Of a DNA stretch of 64,000 bases, positions 26,881-38,300 are shown piece after piece. The stretch covers positions 248,001 to 312,000 of the forward strand of contig NZ_NPEA01000005.1 in the NCBI RefSeq assembly GCF_002812205.1. The letters are read 5' to 3'. Position 1 is the stretch's first letter. Each line of letters opens with the position of its first letter. Source of the stretch: Leptospira neocaledonica. Lineage in GTDB: Bacteria; Spirochaetota; Leptospiria; Leptospirales; Leptospiraceae. The notes beneath the pieces were generated by a model. The model was given only the letters and a program-made list of their open reading frames with translations, searched no databases and was not told where the DNA came from. A program made the position numbers and the translations under genes.

Positions 26881-27951
26881 ATGGCGTTTGAAGATTCAGG
26901 GGAAAGTTCGAGCATATTCGGATCCATCGGTGATTCGTTCAAAGGAATGTTGGCAGGGGTAGTACTCTTTCCACTTTCATTATATTTGATATTTCAAGTA
27001 GAAACTTGCGAGCAAGCAAGTGCCGCTCTCAAAGGTGCGTTACCTGCTGCCCAAGCAAAACCGGGAATTGCTTCATATATTACCGGTAAATTGAGCGCTG
27101 ATACACTTGGAGGAGAATTCGTAAAACCTGGAAAATATATTTCCTATTCTCAATCTTCCGAAGTATATGCTTGGGAAGAAACCAGCAAAGAAGACTCTAA
27201 AACCAAAAAGACGGTCTACGATTGTGAATTGGATTGGATCTCTTCTCCCAAAAATCCTAGAAATTTCAAAGATCCTGCATGTAAGTCCAAACCTTTCTAC
27301 CAGGCGACTGTGGATGATAAGAGTTCTGTTGCTTCTGACGCGAAAGTGAAAGCCGAAGATGGTAAAACATATAGCGTGAATTTGACCAAAGTAGACCTAA
27401 CTTCTGCAGTACCTTCTGTAAGTCCTGGATCAGGAGAATTGTCGAAAGGAATTGCCGAAGGAGATTATATCTATTTATCGCAAAAATGCGCGAGCGACCA
27501 AACCGAAGGTTGTGAAAGAATCAGCGTATCTTTAGTCCCGGTTCCGGAAGAAAATATGACTTTCGTAGGGGCTGTGAGCGGAGGCTCCATCGGAGAGTTT
27601 ACTAGCGAAGAAGGTAATAAATTTCTGAATGCCTCCGTAGGCGATTTCCAAACCACTATGAAGGACATCCAAAGTGATGATAATACGGCAAAATGGCTGA
27701 TGAGACTTGGTTGTTTCATTGCAATGTGGGTGAGTTTTAACCTTCTTGCGGGACCATTACTTTCTCTCTTAAGTTTTGTTCCTTTTGTGGGAGAATTGGG
27801 GAAGGCAGCTCTTTCCATAGTGTTTGGAGTCGTGGCTTTCGTGATTACTGCTGTTACCATTCTTCTTGTGAAGTTCTGGTATATCTGGCTGATATTAGGA
27901 TTGGCAGCAATTGGTTACGCTATCTACAAAAGGAAAGCGGCAACAGCTTAG
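26881..27951 (+). CDS. TMEM43-family membrane protein
   Basis: A 356-residue protein. The ATG at 26881 is chosen because GGGAGG (26868-26873) lies at ideal distance; the frame is open 15 bp further from a TTG. A hydrophobic segment lies near the N-terminus (GMLAGVVLFPLSLYLIF). A long extracytoplasmic part follows, and three or four helices lie at the C-terminus (about 275-350). This matches the TMEM43/LUMA family seen in spirochaetes and other bacteria and in eukaryotes, whose bacterial role is unknown. The soluble part has five or more cysteines (for example VYDCELDW and SQKCASDQTEGCERI) that could form disulfides. A terminator follows. Confidence 0.7.
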   Translation: MAFEDSGESSSIFGSIGDSFKGMLAGVVLFPLSLYLIFQVETCEQASAALKGALPAAQAKPGIASYITGKLSADTLGGEFVKPGKYISYSQSSEVYAWEETSKEDSKTKKTVYDCELDWISSPKNPRNFKDPACKSKPFYQATVDDKSSVASDAKVKAEDGKTYSVNLTKVDLTSAVPSVSPGSGELSKGIAEGDYIYLSQKCASDQTEGCERISVSLVPVPEENMTFVGAVSGGSIGEFTSEEGNKFLNASVGDFQTTMKDIQSDDNTAKWLMRLGCFIAMWVSFNLLAGPLLSLLSFVPFVGELGKAALSIVFGVVAFVITAVTILLVKFWYIWLILGLAAIGYAIYKRKAATA

Positions 27952-27976
27952 TTCCATATCCAAAATGTAATAAAGA

Positions 27977-28010
27977 AAAGGCCGAGAGTTTTCTCGGCCT
28001 TTTTTATTTT
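27977..28010 (+). terminator. Rho-independent terminator
   Basis: AAAAGGCCGAGA (27977-27988) pairs with TCTCGGCCTTTT (27993-28004) around a GTTT loop, followed by more T. A strong terminator for the TMEM43-like gene that may work on both strands. Confidence 0.9.
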
Positions 28011-28057
28011 TAGCGGCTTCTGAAATTACCTTCTGTCAATAAAAACTTTCCAAAAAG

Positions 28058-28169
28058 TAAACGTGCGTTTATTCGAAACCTTGATTAAATCATGCTTTAG
28101 AACATGATTTTAAGTGAAATTAGGAGAAAATAAGAGACGTATAAGACAGTTAAAAATAACGTACGTTAT
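28058..28169. promoter_or_regulatory. Two ACGT(A/G)CGT palindromes upstream of the large lipoprotein genes
   Basis: TAAACGTGCGTTTA lies at 28058-28071 (imperfect only at the two central bases) and ATAACGTACGTTAT at 28156-28169 (perfect). They are 98 bp apart centre to centre, in a 424-bp gene-free stretch (27952-28375). The same stretch also has GAACAGTTG (28253-28261) and its complement CAACTGTTC (28332-28340). The sites could be operators of one dimeric repressor shared with the TMEM43-like gene. Confidence 0.45.
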
Positions 28170-28375
28170 CCTAAAAACTACCAATTATAGTGAAAAAAGT
28201 CCTTGTCTATACCGTTATAGTATGTACAAGTATAGCGATCGATACACGATTAGAACAGTTGATATAAAAAAAGATTGAAGATTTTTTAGACTTACGGTAT
28301 AAATAGAAGCCGTTCTGGTTCCGAAAAATAACAACTGTTCAAAAAAGCGAACACGGACCCAGAGAGGTTTAAGGG

Positions 28376-31300
28376 ATGAAAATGCGGCCAATAGGGGAAT
28401 TTACAGGGGCGAATATTAGCCTCCTGGATTTTAAGAAAAATATAATTTTCATTTCTCTTATATTGTTATTATCCGGTGCCTGCTCTCATGCCGGAACTGA
28501 TAAGAACGGAATTTCCCAATTTTCAGACAACACCGACGATTACAAAGGTGTTTCTTTATTCAGTTTTTTGAATCCTTATCCCGTGGTGAAGAGCTTTTTC
28601 ACCAATATGGACCCAGTTGGCTTTAATGAAGCCTTAGGGGATGCACTCTCCCAAGCTCCAAGAACGGATAATTTAGGCACAATTCGCGCCTTAGAATCCG
28701 CTATGTTGCAGAGTCGGACTGCCGTTCAAACTCTTTCTTTGGGTCTTGCAGACATGATCGAAAAGATGCAAACTTCGAATCCTGCGGCATATTCTTCTAT
28801 CCAGCCCGTTTTTGAAAAGATCCGTCATTATAAAAAACCTGTAGTTCGTAATTTGATGCCGCTTGGCGCGAACCAACTTCTGATCGAGTACAATACTAAA
28901 ACTGCAAATCAAGTCGCTACTTCTATTCACGATACTGCAGATCTTTTGGTAGATCCGGATACTGTAGATACTCTTCATGATATAGAAGATTTTCTTTATA
29001 AAGGATTACGTAAAAATACTACGTTCCGCACAGGAGTCGAGAGTCTGTTGGGTGGCTTTTTTGCTCCTTCTCTGCTTACAGATCGCACCTTAAAAGAAGG
29101 TTTTATCTCTCTTATTTACGATTTCGGCGAGATGATGTATAAGGCTGCCGGGTTTGAGGACCAAATGACTCCTCAAACCTCATTTAAGAATTTTATAATA
29201 AACTCAGAAAACTTTTTCACTGCAAATACTACATCTCCTGTAGAGCTCAGCGCCAACGAATATTCTACGAATGCTGCTTACAATTCTCCGGGTGGTATTT
29301 TGAAACCTGCTGAATTGAGAACAATGCTGCGTGACCTTTTCGTAACGATTAAGGGGTTAATTTTTGCTCAGGGGGATGTAACTGTAAACGTTCTGAAAGA
29401 GACCGCTAAAAATGCTTACTTGCTGGATTTTATGCGGAATTCTTCCGGTTCCAGCCAAACATTTAAGGATCTTCTGCAATTAGATGGTGATGGAAGAAAT
29501 CGCCAAACGGATGTGGAAAGCCGTCCTCTTTCTTCTTTGGAAACCCTCTTCATAGTTCTGACTCTTGCTGATAATTATGGTTATAGATGGAATCCGGCTC
29601 AAACCACTCATAATGCTTTAACCGACGCGGCTCCCTTCACGACTGGAGGTGAGCTAACCCTAGGTGATGCAATGTTCAGTATGGGATCCGTGATCGGTTC
29701 CGGTGATTCATTCAATTTTAAGAATATTACCGAATTAAGTCGCACTAGTTCCAAGGTATTTAGGGATGGTTCGGTATATAAAATAGGTTTTAATACTAGA
29801 GTTCTTTCCATTTTAGAGGCTGTTTCTCGTGGAGAAACTCAACAAATTACGGATCCTGCTGCCGAAGCTACATTTGATAAATTATACAATAAGACTGTTC
29901 CATGGATGCTGGATTGGATTGTTAAGGTTACCTTAGAAGGTTACGGTCCTTATTATAGCCAAACAGATAGTGGGGGACAGCCGATTGCTCCTAACGGCGA
30001 TCCGTTACAATATCAACCTAGTTGGAATACTTCCAAATACTATGTTCAAATCGATCCAGGTACAGGTGGAGAAAGACGTATTTATCTTGGAGGAGTGGAT
30101 CAAACTGCTGCTTCTGCCGTATTAACCAATAAAGGATTCTATTCAATTACTGAAACTGCTCCGGCGCCCATTCCTGTGGCAAGTGCAGAAGAAGCATTTT
30201 ACAAAAATCTACAATGGCTTCTATACGAAAAAAGATTCGTAGCAGTTCTTCCTGTGAGAGCTAAGTTAGCCGCAACAGTTACTTACCAAGAGGCATTATT
30301 CATCACCGCGATCGGAAACGGGATCATGGGAATGATGAACCTGAGCCCTAATTGTGGTCCTTTAAAAGATGATTGTACAAACTTTAATGGGTTTTGGCAG
30401 AAAAAAGGAACCCCTATCAAGTCCTTTGACTCTGGAACCCAAGCCGGACCTTGGGTAGTTCAGGATACGAATTTTCAAGATCTATCTAATGAACCAGGAG
30501 ATTCGGTTTTCTTAGTAGAAGGTTGGGGATATGGTTTAGCAGGGAATGAAGGTTTCCAAGTGACTGCGGTATATTCCGCATTATTCCCTCTTTTGATTCC
30601 GGATCCAACCACTGTATATGGTATGATCCCTCCTGTAGTATCTCAAAATGCAGGTGTGATCAAACAACTTGGTTTCTTAGGAACTACGGATACTCCTGCT
30701 TCTCAAGTAAACACGAACTGGAATAAAAGAAATCGTCTGACTCCCTTTATCGTGGCGTTGGCGAAAGCTTTAGGTGACGATGCAAAAAGCGACGCGAATC
30801 CGTTACATCCAAGAAACCCATACAAATTATTTACCGGTCTCGCTGAAATTTTCTCCCGTCCGTACGTTTATTATGGTCCGGACCAAACTTATGGACCTAA
30901 CGGTGTATACGACTCCAATGTAAGTCCAATCCAAGGAACTGGAATTTCTTCTCCGGGACCTTCTTTTATTCAAATTAGAACTGTAGGAATTGCCTCAGGT
31001 TTGCGAAATCCGAAAGCTACTCCTGTAGAATACAAAGCTTCTAAGAATTACAGAACTTTATTAAGCGTTTTGATAGAAGGAACTTCTACACCTACAAGCA
31101 CAGACCGAAATCGTATGACGGATGGTCCTCTAGATCTATTAAGTAAAACTGATATTCTTTCCGGATTGATCAAGTTTACTACGAATCTAGGAGATCCTGC
31201 GAAATCGGATGCAAGAGACAAAGTGATGGATGGTCTATCCGGGATTTTGAATCAAACAAAACTTTGGTCAGATTGTGGTGGAGAAGCGAATTTCCAAACA

Positions 31301-32020
31301 AATTGTCCGAACCAGTTTGCAATCGACGAAGGAATTGATTGGTTAGTCTTCCGAATCGCGGATAAATACGACGATCGCCCACGTAATGATCTGTATGATC
31401 CTGCTTGGGTGAAAATAGATGATCTGGTAAGAAGAATTCGGGATTACGTTTCCAGATCTTCCGGTTGGTCTTTAGTGAAGTCCTTGGATTTCTTATTGGA
31501 TCTCTTGTTGGATATCCAACTCACTGCAGGTGAGATTTCGAATACTTTGGATCTTATTTCTTCTCTCTTCTATGTGGGGGATGACATTGATCCGAATAAT
31601 ACTGCTCTAGACACAAGGACTTATACTCTTTCCGATATTTTGACAACAAGTCTTCCTCCTGTTCTGGATTCTATGGCTCCATATGGAAGGAACCTGTATG
31701 CTACAGGTTACCAATTAGGTAAACCTGGAAGTTTCTTCAGTTTCTTGGAGAAGAATGCAAGCATGTCTTCTACTTACAGTGTAGAAGAACTATTCGAAAA
31801 TACTAAAGTACTTCTGAGATCCGATATGATCCAAACTTCTCTTATGGATAACAGGGCGTTTCTGTATTCCGCAGGAACTCTGATTGGATTATTCGGAGAT
31901 ATTTATGAAAGAGGTCGTCGTTTCTCCGGGGCCGATGCCTTCTTCTATGATAATTGGAATGATGGACAGCCCACTTCGACATACTGGGACGATCTGAATG
32001 CGATATTCTCACTTAGATGA
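28376..32020 (+). CDS. Very large putative lipoprotein, unknown function
   Basis: A 1214-residue protein. After an unusually long basic n-region, a hydrophobic core runs to LLLSGAC (Cys36), a lipobox. The mature part contains no domain I recognise. It is rich in Asn, Thr, Asp and Gly, with long mixed helical and beta segments, and several cysteines that could pair (LSPNCGPLKDDCTNF and WSDCGGEANFQTNCPNQF). It is probably surface or periplasmic. GAGAGG (28361-28366) precedes the ATG. It overlaps the next lipoprotein gene by 4 bp (ATGA), so the two are co-translated and likely act together. Confidence 0.75.
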   Translation: MKMRPIGEFTGANISLLDFKKNIIFISLILLLSGACSHAGTDKNGISQFSDNTDDYKGVSLFSFLNPYPVVKSFFTNMDPVGFNEALGDALSQAPRTDNLGTIRALESAMLQSRTAVQTLSLGLADMIEKMQTSNPAAYSSIQPVFEKIRHYKKPVVRNLMPLGANQLLIEYNTKTANQVATSIHDTADLLVDPDTVDTLHDIEDFLYKGLRKNTTFRTGVESLLGGFFAPSLLTDRTLKEGFISLIYDFGEMMYKAAGFEDQMTPQTSFKNFIINSENFFTANTTSPVELSANEYSTNAAYNSPGGILKPAELRTMLRDLFVTIKGLIFAQGDVTVNVLKETAKNAYLLDFMRNSSGSSQTFKDLLQLDGDGRNRQTDVESRPLSSLETLFIVLTLADNYGYRWNPAQTTHNALTDAAPFTTGGELTLGDAMFSMGSVIGSGDSFNFKNITELSRTSSKVFRDGSVYKIGFNTRVLSILEAVSRGETQQITDPAAEATFDKLYNKTVPWMLDWIVKVTLEGYGPYYSQTDSGGQPIAPNGDPLQYQPSWNTSKYYVQIDPGTGGERRIYLGGVDQTAASAVLTNKGFYSITETAPAPIPVASAEEAFYKNLQWLLYEKRFVAVLPVRAKLAATVTYQEALFITAIGNGIMGMMNLSPNCGPLKDDCTNFNGFWQKKGTPIKSFDSGTQAGPWVVQDTNFQDLSNEPGDSVFLVEGWGYGLAGNEGFQVTAVYSALFPLLIPDPTTVYGMIPPVVSQNAGVIKQLGFLGTTDTPASQVNTNWNKRNRLTPFIVALAKALGDDAKSDANPLHPRNPYKLFTGLAEIFSRPYVYYGPDQTYGPNGVYDSNVSPIQGTGISSPGPSFIQIRTVGIASGLRNPKATPVEYKASKNYRTLLSVLIEGTSTPTSTDRNRMTDGPLDLLSKTDILSGLIKFTTNLGDPAKSDARDKVMDGLSGILNQTKLWSDCGGEANFQTNCPNQFAIDEGIDWLVFRIADKYDDRPRNDLYDPAWVKIDDLVRRIRDYVSRSSGWSLVKSLDFLLDLLLDIQLTAGEISNTLDLISSLFYVGDDIDPNNTALDTRTYTLSDILTTSLPPVLDSMAPYGRNLYATGYQLGKPGSFFSFLEKNASMSSTYSVEELFENTKVLLRSDMIQTSLMDNRAFLYSAGTLIGLFGDIYERGRRFSGADAFFYDNWNDGQPTSTYWDDLNAIFSLR

Positions 32021-35000
32021 AAAATAGATATATAACGGGACTACCGACACAAATGAAGATGCAAACATTCAAGGGATTTTTACTTATCGGTTTCGCTCTA
32101 TTCTTCGTATCCGTTGGATGCGGACAAGAAAAGCAAGGAAGCCTATCCGATTCTATCTTTGCAAGTCTCGGGATCGCTTCCGATTCAGGAGGAAGTCTTC
32201 CTCCGAGTGCGGCCTTAACTCCTTACAAGGATACTGATGAGCCGGCAACTCTTCCTGTGGATTTTGGGACTGCGGGACCCCAGGCATTATTAAATCTTTC
32301 TTCTACCGACCAAGTAGACCGTTATAAAAGTTTGGAGATCGTTTTCTCTGAGCCTATGACACAATCTACTGTGAATGGTGATTTTGTTCTAAAGGAAAAA
32401 ACTGGGACATTACTGCCTGGTCCTGCTGCGGAAAAGGGCGGGTCCTTTTATTGGAAATCTGGTGGTAGATTGATTTTTGACCCATACAAAGAACTAAAGC
32501 CGAATACTACTTATCAATTGAATCTGACCGGCGCATCCAAAGGTTTAGAAGGTGGAAACCTCCAGGCTTATACTGTAGAATTTACTACCGAGCCTGATTA
32601 TCTAATCAGTGCTACGTTAAACGGAACAGCAGTTGGTCCTGCGAATTCTTCCAAGGACCTGACTTATACGGACGCTGCTCCCGGAACGATTGCGATGAAT
32701 TTGAACGCGAGTTTTACTTCTCCGATTAGTGGTGCGAATTCTATCCAGTCCATCAAATTGAAACATTTAAGTTCTACTGCGGAGCATGTGATCTGTGCCG
32801 CTCCTCCTTGCGATATGACTGCCGCTCTTGCTTCTTCTTTGAATTTGAATACTTTTTCAGGAGCTAAAGCTGGATTAAAACCTTTCCAAGGTGGAAATGC
32901 GTATATCTTCGAGATTACTACTACAAGCGGTAAGGTCTTTCGAAGATCTTTCGGATTCAATTATGGAAAGGTAAATACCACTCCGTATGCTTTGATCACA
33001 AATGGCGCTGCTGTGATTGTAGACGAGACTCAGGCATTAAAACTGTTCGGCCAAATTTTAGAAAGATTTGCTAAAAACGATTATAAGATTACTAATAAAT
33101 CTTTTTCAGATTTTTCGAATAATCCTAAGAGTACTGCGAAAAGAACGAGCTATTGTATAGATTATCATTCGGAGATTAACTTTATCCGTAGCTTCGGGGA
33201 TTCAACCGATCCCGACAACGGAGACGGATATTGTGGAGCATCTGGCGCAAATCCTGGAGCGTTCGTAGGTAACGGATGTTTCTTGGGTTGTTCCGACTTC
33301 GATATGGACGTTTACATCACAGGAGTCAATATCCCTGCTATGACGGGAACTGATCCTACGATCACAGCTGGTTTAAGTGTTCCTGCAAATAATAACCTGA
33401 AAGTGAACATTAACGGTCGTAAGGCGATCATCAATCTTGCCATCATTGCAAGGAACCGTAGTTCGATCGGTTTAGGACTTGTTGGTTCCGGTAGTAAATT
33501 CTATTTCACCACGATAGCGGAAGTGAATTTGAATGAAACTGCAAACCCTCGTGCCGCAGTTGCAAACACGAATACTATAGTGGACACGAATGGAGAATTC
33601 AATATAGCAATTAAAACTCCTTTGACTATAGCTGCTCTTCCTGCAAACACCACCTCTGACAATTTTTATACAAAAGAATGGTCCGATCATTTAAGAGTTA
33701 AAAATAATGCTGGGACTTTAGACTCGGTCGACTATGTGGATTCCACTTCCTGGGCAGCGGACCTTCTATCCTCCGTAACTGCATCTATCGCGAACGATAT
33801 GGTTCCTGCTTTAAAACCTGCTATCACCCAATCCATGTTAAAAGACGTGATCCAGAAGGTTGCGCCTAACGCGTTAAATGCAGTTGTAACTTCTTTGGCA
33901 AATCCTGGTTTGGATGTAGTATTGCCTGATTATCTTCCTACTCCTCTCCAAAGTTTCCCTCTTTCTTTAAAGTTGAAATTCCAAACGGATGTGGTTCCTA
34001 CCGTATCCGGAGCAAATAAGGGACTTGTGGGTTCTGCTTCCGTTGCTTTGGTAGCCAAAACTCCATTAATTAATACGGATCCAAATTATCACGGACACCA
34101 ATTGGCTTCCGGTTTTGTGAGCACTCGCCCTGTTCCTAATGCGGATGCTCTCACTAAAACTTTCCCATTTTCAAAAAGTTCTACGAATCCTGGGCTTCTT
34201 CTGACGCTGACCGCAGACACTGTTACCCAGGCCGCATATAGTCTCTGGCAAAACGGTGCCTTAAATTTAAGAATCAATAAACCTTTTATAGATTCCATCA
34301 CTGCATATGCAGGTTCCGATCCTCTTTTTCAGCTAACCCAAGAATTAGTGAAGGTGGGGACTCTTCTGAATATTTTGGCACCGGGTAGATCTACTTTAGT
34401 AGGTTTGAATCCGAGTGATTCTACTAAACTTATTCAAAACGTAAAATCTACTGACGACGTGGATATCGATGTGTATGCGATTCATGCTCCTAATGGGGAA
34501 TTTAAGTTTGGCGGCGCGAATTCTATACCGGCACTCGTAGTAAACTTTACTGATTTGGAATTAAGGATTTATGGAAGAAGGCCGAATGGGACCCAAATAG
34601 GATATCCAACCTTGAGTTCGATTACTTGTTCTTCTGCGGCAGCGGACAATGCTGCAAATAGTTGTCGTTATCTTCTAAACACCGTACGCGTAAGTATCAA
34701 AGGGGATGGGTCTTTCAATTTTATTCCTTTTGATAACCCGGATCCAACTGGAAAACCTCAGTATAATAATTTGAACGCTATGAGTCTTGTGATCAAAAAG
34801 GATGAGACTAGCATGGCTTATACTCTGGATATTCTGGAAGGAAATTCAGTGAATCCATTTGGATTGGATCCTAAAGGAATTTTCCAAGTGGTGGATCCAC
34901 TGATCCGTTCCTTGATCATTCCTTTGGTGAATAACGTATTACGCCAAGTGCCTTTGCCTAAGTCACTGAACGTTTCCGCGATTACGAATTTTTCTTCGGG

Positions 35001-35151
35001 CGCGGTATGTAATCTTCAGTCTACCACGGACAAATTGAAACTGATCACGATTCCGATCCCGAATACCGAACCTTATCCGTATCTATTCGGTGGTCTTCAG
35101 TTCCAAGGAGCTGCAGCTACGAATCCTGGATCGGTAGTGAATTGTCCTTAA
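32017..35151 (+). CDS. Large Ig-like (Big_5/SbsA-type) lipoprotein, copy 1
   Basis: A 1044-residue protein with lipobox FVSVGC (Cys35). The ATG at 32017 overlaps the upstream stop; a later ATG at 32053 would give a normal-length signal peptide. Residues about 80-190 form an SbsA-like bacterial Ig domain (YKSLEIVFSEPMTQSTV, GRLIFDPYKELKPNTTYQL, YTVEFTTEPDY). A Cys-bearing beta region follows (SYCIDYHSEI, GYCGASG, NGCFLGCSDFDMDVYI). The C-terminal half is highly similar to that of the next gene, including NPFGLDPKGIFQVVDPLI and PLVNNVLRQVPLP. Surface or periplasmic; function unknown. Confidence 0.78.
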   Translation: MKNRYITGLPTQMKMQTFKGFLLIGFALFFVSVGCGQEKQGSLSDSIFASLGIASDSGGSLPPSAALTPYKDTDEPATLPVDFGTAGPQALLNLSSTDQVDRYKSLEIVFSEPMTQSTVNGDFVLKEKTGTLLPGPAAEKGGSFYWKSGGRLIFDPYKELKPNTTYQLNLTGASKGLEGGNLQAYTVEFTTEPDYLISATLNGTAVGPANSSKDLTYTDAAPGTIAMNLNASFTSPISGANSIQSIKLKHLSSTAEHVICAAPPCDMTAALASSLNLNTFSGAKAGLKPFQGGNAYIFEITTTSGKVFRRSFGFNYGKVNTTPYALITNGAAVIVDETQALKLFGQILERFAKNDYKITNKSFSDFSNNPKSTAKRTSYCIDYHSEINFIRSFGDSTDPDNGDGYCGASGANPGAFVGNGCFLGCSDFDMDVYITGVNIPAMTGTDPTITAGLSVPANNNLKVNINGRKAIINLAIIARNRSSIGLGLVGSGSKFYFTTIAEVNLNETANPRAAVANTNTIVDTNGEFNIAIKTPLTIAALPANTTSDNFYTKEWSDHLRVKNNAGTLDSVDYVDSTSWAADLLSSVTASIANDMVPALKPAITQSMLKDVIQKVAPNALNAVVTSLANPGLDVVLPDYLPTPLQSFPLSLKLKFQTDVVPTVSGANKGLVGSASVALVAKTPLINTDPNYHGHQLASGFVSTRPVPNADALTKTFPFSKSSTNPGLLLTLTADTVTQAAYSLWQNGALNLRINKPFIDSITAYAGSDPLFQLTQELVKVGTLLNILAPGRSTLVGLNPSDSTKLIQNVKSTDDVDIDVYAIHAPNGEFKFGGANSIPALVVNFTDLELRIYGRRPNGTQIGYPTLSSITCSSAAADNAANSCRYLLNTVRVSIKGDGSFNFIPFDNPDPTGKPQYNNLNAMSLVIKKDETSMAYTLDILEGNSVNPFGLDPKGIFQVVDPLIRSLIIPLVNNVLRQVPLPKSLNVSAITNFSSGAVCNLQSTTDKLKLITIPIPNTEPYPYLFGGLQFQGAAATNPGSVVNCP

Positions 35152-35373
35152 GAAAGTATGAATAGGAATAAAAGAGGATAAATATAAAAAGATAATATTA
35201 TAAAAATAGAATAAATCCTGAACCAAGAGTTTTCTCCAAAATTGAAAATAAACTCTTAAGGGCGGTCGGTTTTTCGAAAGAAGAAGGTCCGCTCGAGGTT
35301 GGATAGGCACTGACGAGTGCCGATTCCTGCCGAACGTGAATGAAATCATGCGATTGAAGACTGGAGAAAAAAG

Positions 35374-38300
35374 ATGGTTACCGGATTGGGTGAAAGAGAA
35401 AGAATTTTTATTAAACGGACGGTTGTTATAACTTGTCTGGCGGTCCTTCCTATGCTCTCGGGTTGTAAGGAATCCGAAAAGAGTGGGGGAGTACTCGATT
35501 CATTCTTTAGTTCTATAGGAATCCCCGTAGATGGAGGCGGCTCCGTTCCTAGGACCGTCAATAATATCAATTATACTGAGACAGATACCCCAGCTACATT
35601 GCCTGTGGATTTTGGTACTACAGGTCCCCAGGCTGCATTAAACCTTGCCTCATTTGATCAAGTGGATCGATACAAAAGTTTGGAGATTGTTTTTTCCGAA
35701 CCGATGGATCGAAACACTGTATTTACCAGTTTCACCTTAAGAGAAAAAACGGGGCCTTCCAGTTTTGCTCCTTTACCAGGCCCGAGCTCTCCAGCTGCTG
35801 AAAGTAAAGGAGGAGTCTTTTATTGGAAATCAGGAGGAAGGCTGATTTTCGATCCGTATCGAGAACTCAAATCCAATACCACATATCAATTGTCTTTAAC
35901 CTCCGATGCTAAGGGAATAGAAGGCGGAACATTAACCGCTTATACCGCAGAGTTCACTACAGAACCCGATTATTACGTAACTATGAGTCTAAACGGAAAA
36001 TCCGTGGGACCTGGAAATTCCGTTAACGACCTCACGTTTGCAGATGCACTTCCTGGAACTTTATCGATGAACTTGACTGCAAGTTTTACGAATCCGGTTG
36101 CAGGTACGAATTATATTAAATCCATCAAACTGAAACATATGGGTTCTTCGGTTACTTATGATATTTGTAATTCTCCGAGTGTTCCTTGTGATATGACGAA
36201 TGCTCTTGCTTCTTCTTTGAATCTGAACGGTCTTGTAGATGGATTAAAACCTTTTCAAGGTGGAAACTCCTACGTATTCGAGATCACTAATTCTGCAGGT
36301 AAGGTATTCCAAAGAAGTTTCGGTTTTAATTACGGAAAGGTAAATTCGAATCCTTATAATATTCTCACTAAAGGTGCAGCAGCGGTTTTGGACGAGGCCC
36401 AAACATTAAGATTATTCGGTGGAGTGTTGGAGCGTTTTGCGAGAGGAGATTTTAGGATCAAGGACCCTTCAGACAATGTAATCAAAACTTTCGCAAACTT
36501 TTCGAATGCGCCTACTTCCGGTACAAAACGATCCGGATATTGTATGAATTACGACTCTTTCAATTTTATTAGAAGTTATGGAGATGCGAGCGATTATACT
36601 TCTGCCACTTTCCAAGACGGATATTGCGGACCGAATGGAACGGGAAATAATCAAGGAGCCTTTACCGGATACGGATGTCCTCCTTTGAGCGATTGTATGA
36701 ATTTCGATGTGGATGTATATATCACAAGCGTGAATATTCCTACAACCGTTAGTGCAAGTACTACTAAAGACTGTAATAATTTAGATATTACGAATGCGAC
36801 TGAGAACATAAAAGCATGTTTGAAAGTAAACGGAAATGGAGATCTGGGAGTAACCTTGAGAGGGAAGGCGGCAACAATTGGGCTTATCGTAGTCGCTCGG
36901 AACCAAGGAGATATCGGAGGTTTTCTTTGCGGACTCGCCGGTTCTTGTGCGGGAACATTATTTTCTTTTAGTATGACTTCAGATCTAAACTATAATATAA
37001 CCGTAAAACCGGTTCGTACTGCAAAAGCACGCACAAATTCCAGTGTGGATAGTAACGGTAATTTTGTGATCCAGATCAAAACTCCGTTCTCTCCTACGGA
37101 TCCAGACACAGGAAATTTTTACGTTTCAGAATGGGCTGTGAATCTTACGACTCATGATATAGTGCAGAGAAGTTCAGGCTCTTGGTTGGCGAACCTGATT
37201 ACTTCTATCGGCACTGATCTAGCTAATAGTATGGTTGCTGCTCTTGCCCCTAAGATCACTCAAGCTATGTTAGGCGATGTGATTCAAGGTGTGGCTCCTA
37301 AGGCATTGAACTCCGTGGTTCAATCTTTAAAAACTCCAGGTTTGGATATCACTCTTCCAAATTATTTACCTGCTCCTCTTGCAAATTTTCCTTTAAGTCT
37401 TCAATTACAAGTGGAACCGGACGCTGTTGTTAGAATGAGCGGGTCCAATAAAGCAGTAGTCGCTTCTGCGGATCTAGGCTTAGTCACTCCTGCCGGAAGT
37501 AGGCTTGCCAATACGAGTCCGAATTACCATGGCCAAGGTGGAGCTATAGGTTTCGTGAGTACTCGTCCTGTACCTGCAACCCAGGCTTTAACAGGAGAGT
37601 ATGCTTTTAATAATAGTGCTGCAAACCCAGGGTTACTTCTCACCTTAACCGCCGATACAGTTACACAAGCAGCTTTCAGTCTTTGGCAGAATGGCGCCTT
37701 AAATTTAAGGATCAATCGTCAATTCATAGATACGATTGTTGCTTATGCGGGAGATGATCCTTTATTCCAATTGACCCAAGAGTTGGTGAAAGTAGGAACC
37801 TTGATGAATGTACTTTCTCCGGGAAGACCGCTGAATGGACTGAACCCAAGTGATCCTACGAAGCTCATTCGAAGTGTAAATTCTACGGATGACGTGGATA
37901 TAGATGTCTATTCAATCCATGCTCCGAACGGTGAATTCAAATGGGTGGGGACTGCCGCTCAGAAACCTACATTGGTAGTTAACTTTACGGATTTGGAATT
38001 AAGAATTTTCGGAAGAAGACCGAACGGGACTAATATTGGGACGGATGCGTCTCCAGTAATTTGTAGCAGTGCGGTTGCGGATACTGCTGCAAACAGTTGT
38101 CGTTACCTTTTAAATAAGGCACGAGTCAGTATCAAGGCGGATGGTGTCTTCGACTTCGTTCCTTTTGTGAATCCTACCGGAAACACTACTTACGATAAAT
38201 TGAATGCATTAAAACTAGTATTAAACAAAGACGTGGGTAAAATGTCTTATACTCTGGACATTTTAGAAGGTAATACTTTCAATCCATTCGGTTTGGATCC

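Noticed and set aside
26726..26962. Open frame before and across the TMEM43-like gene start
   Set aside because: It overlaps the real start in another frame and runs over the palindrome; no ribosome site.
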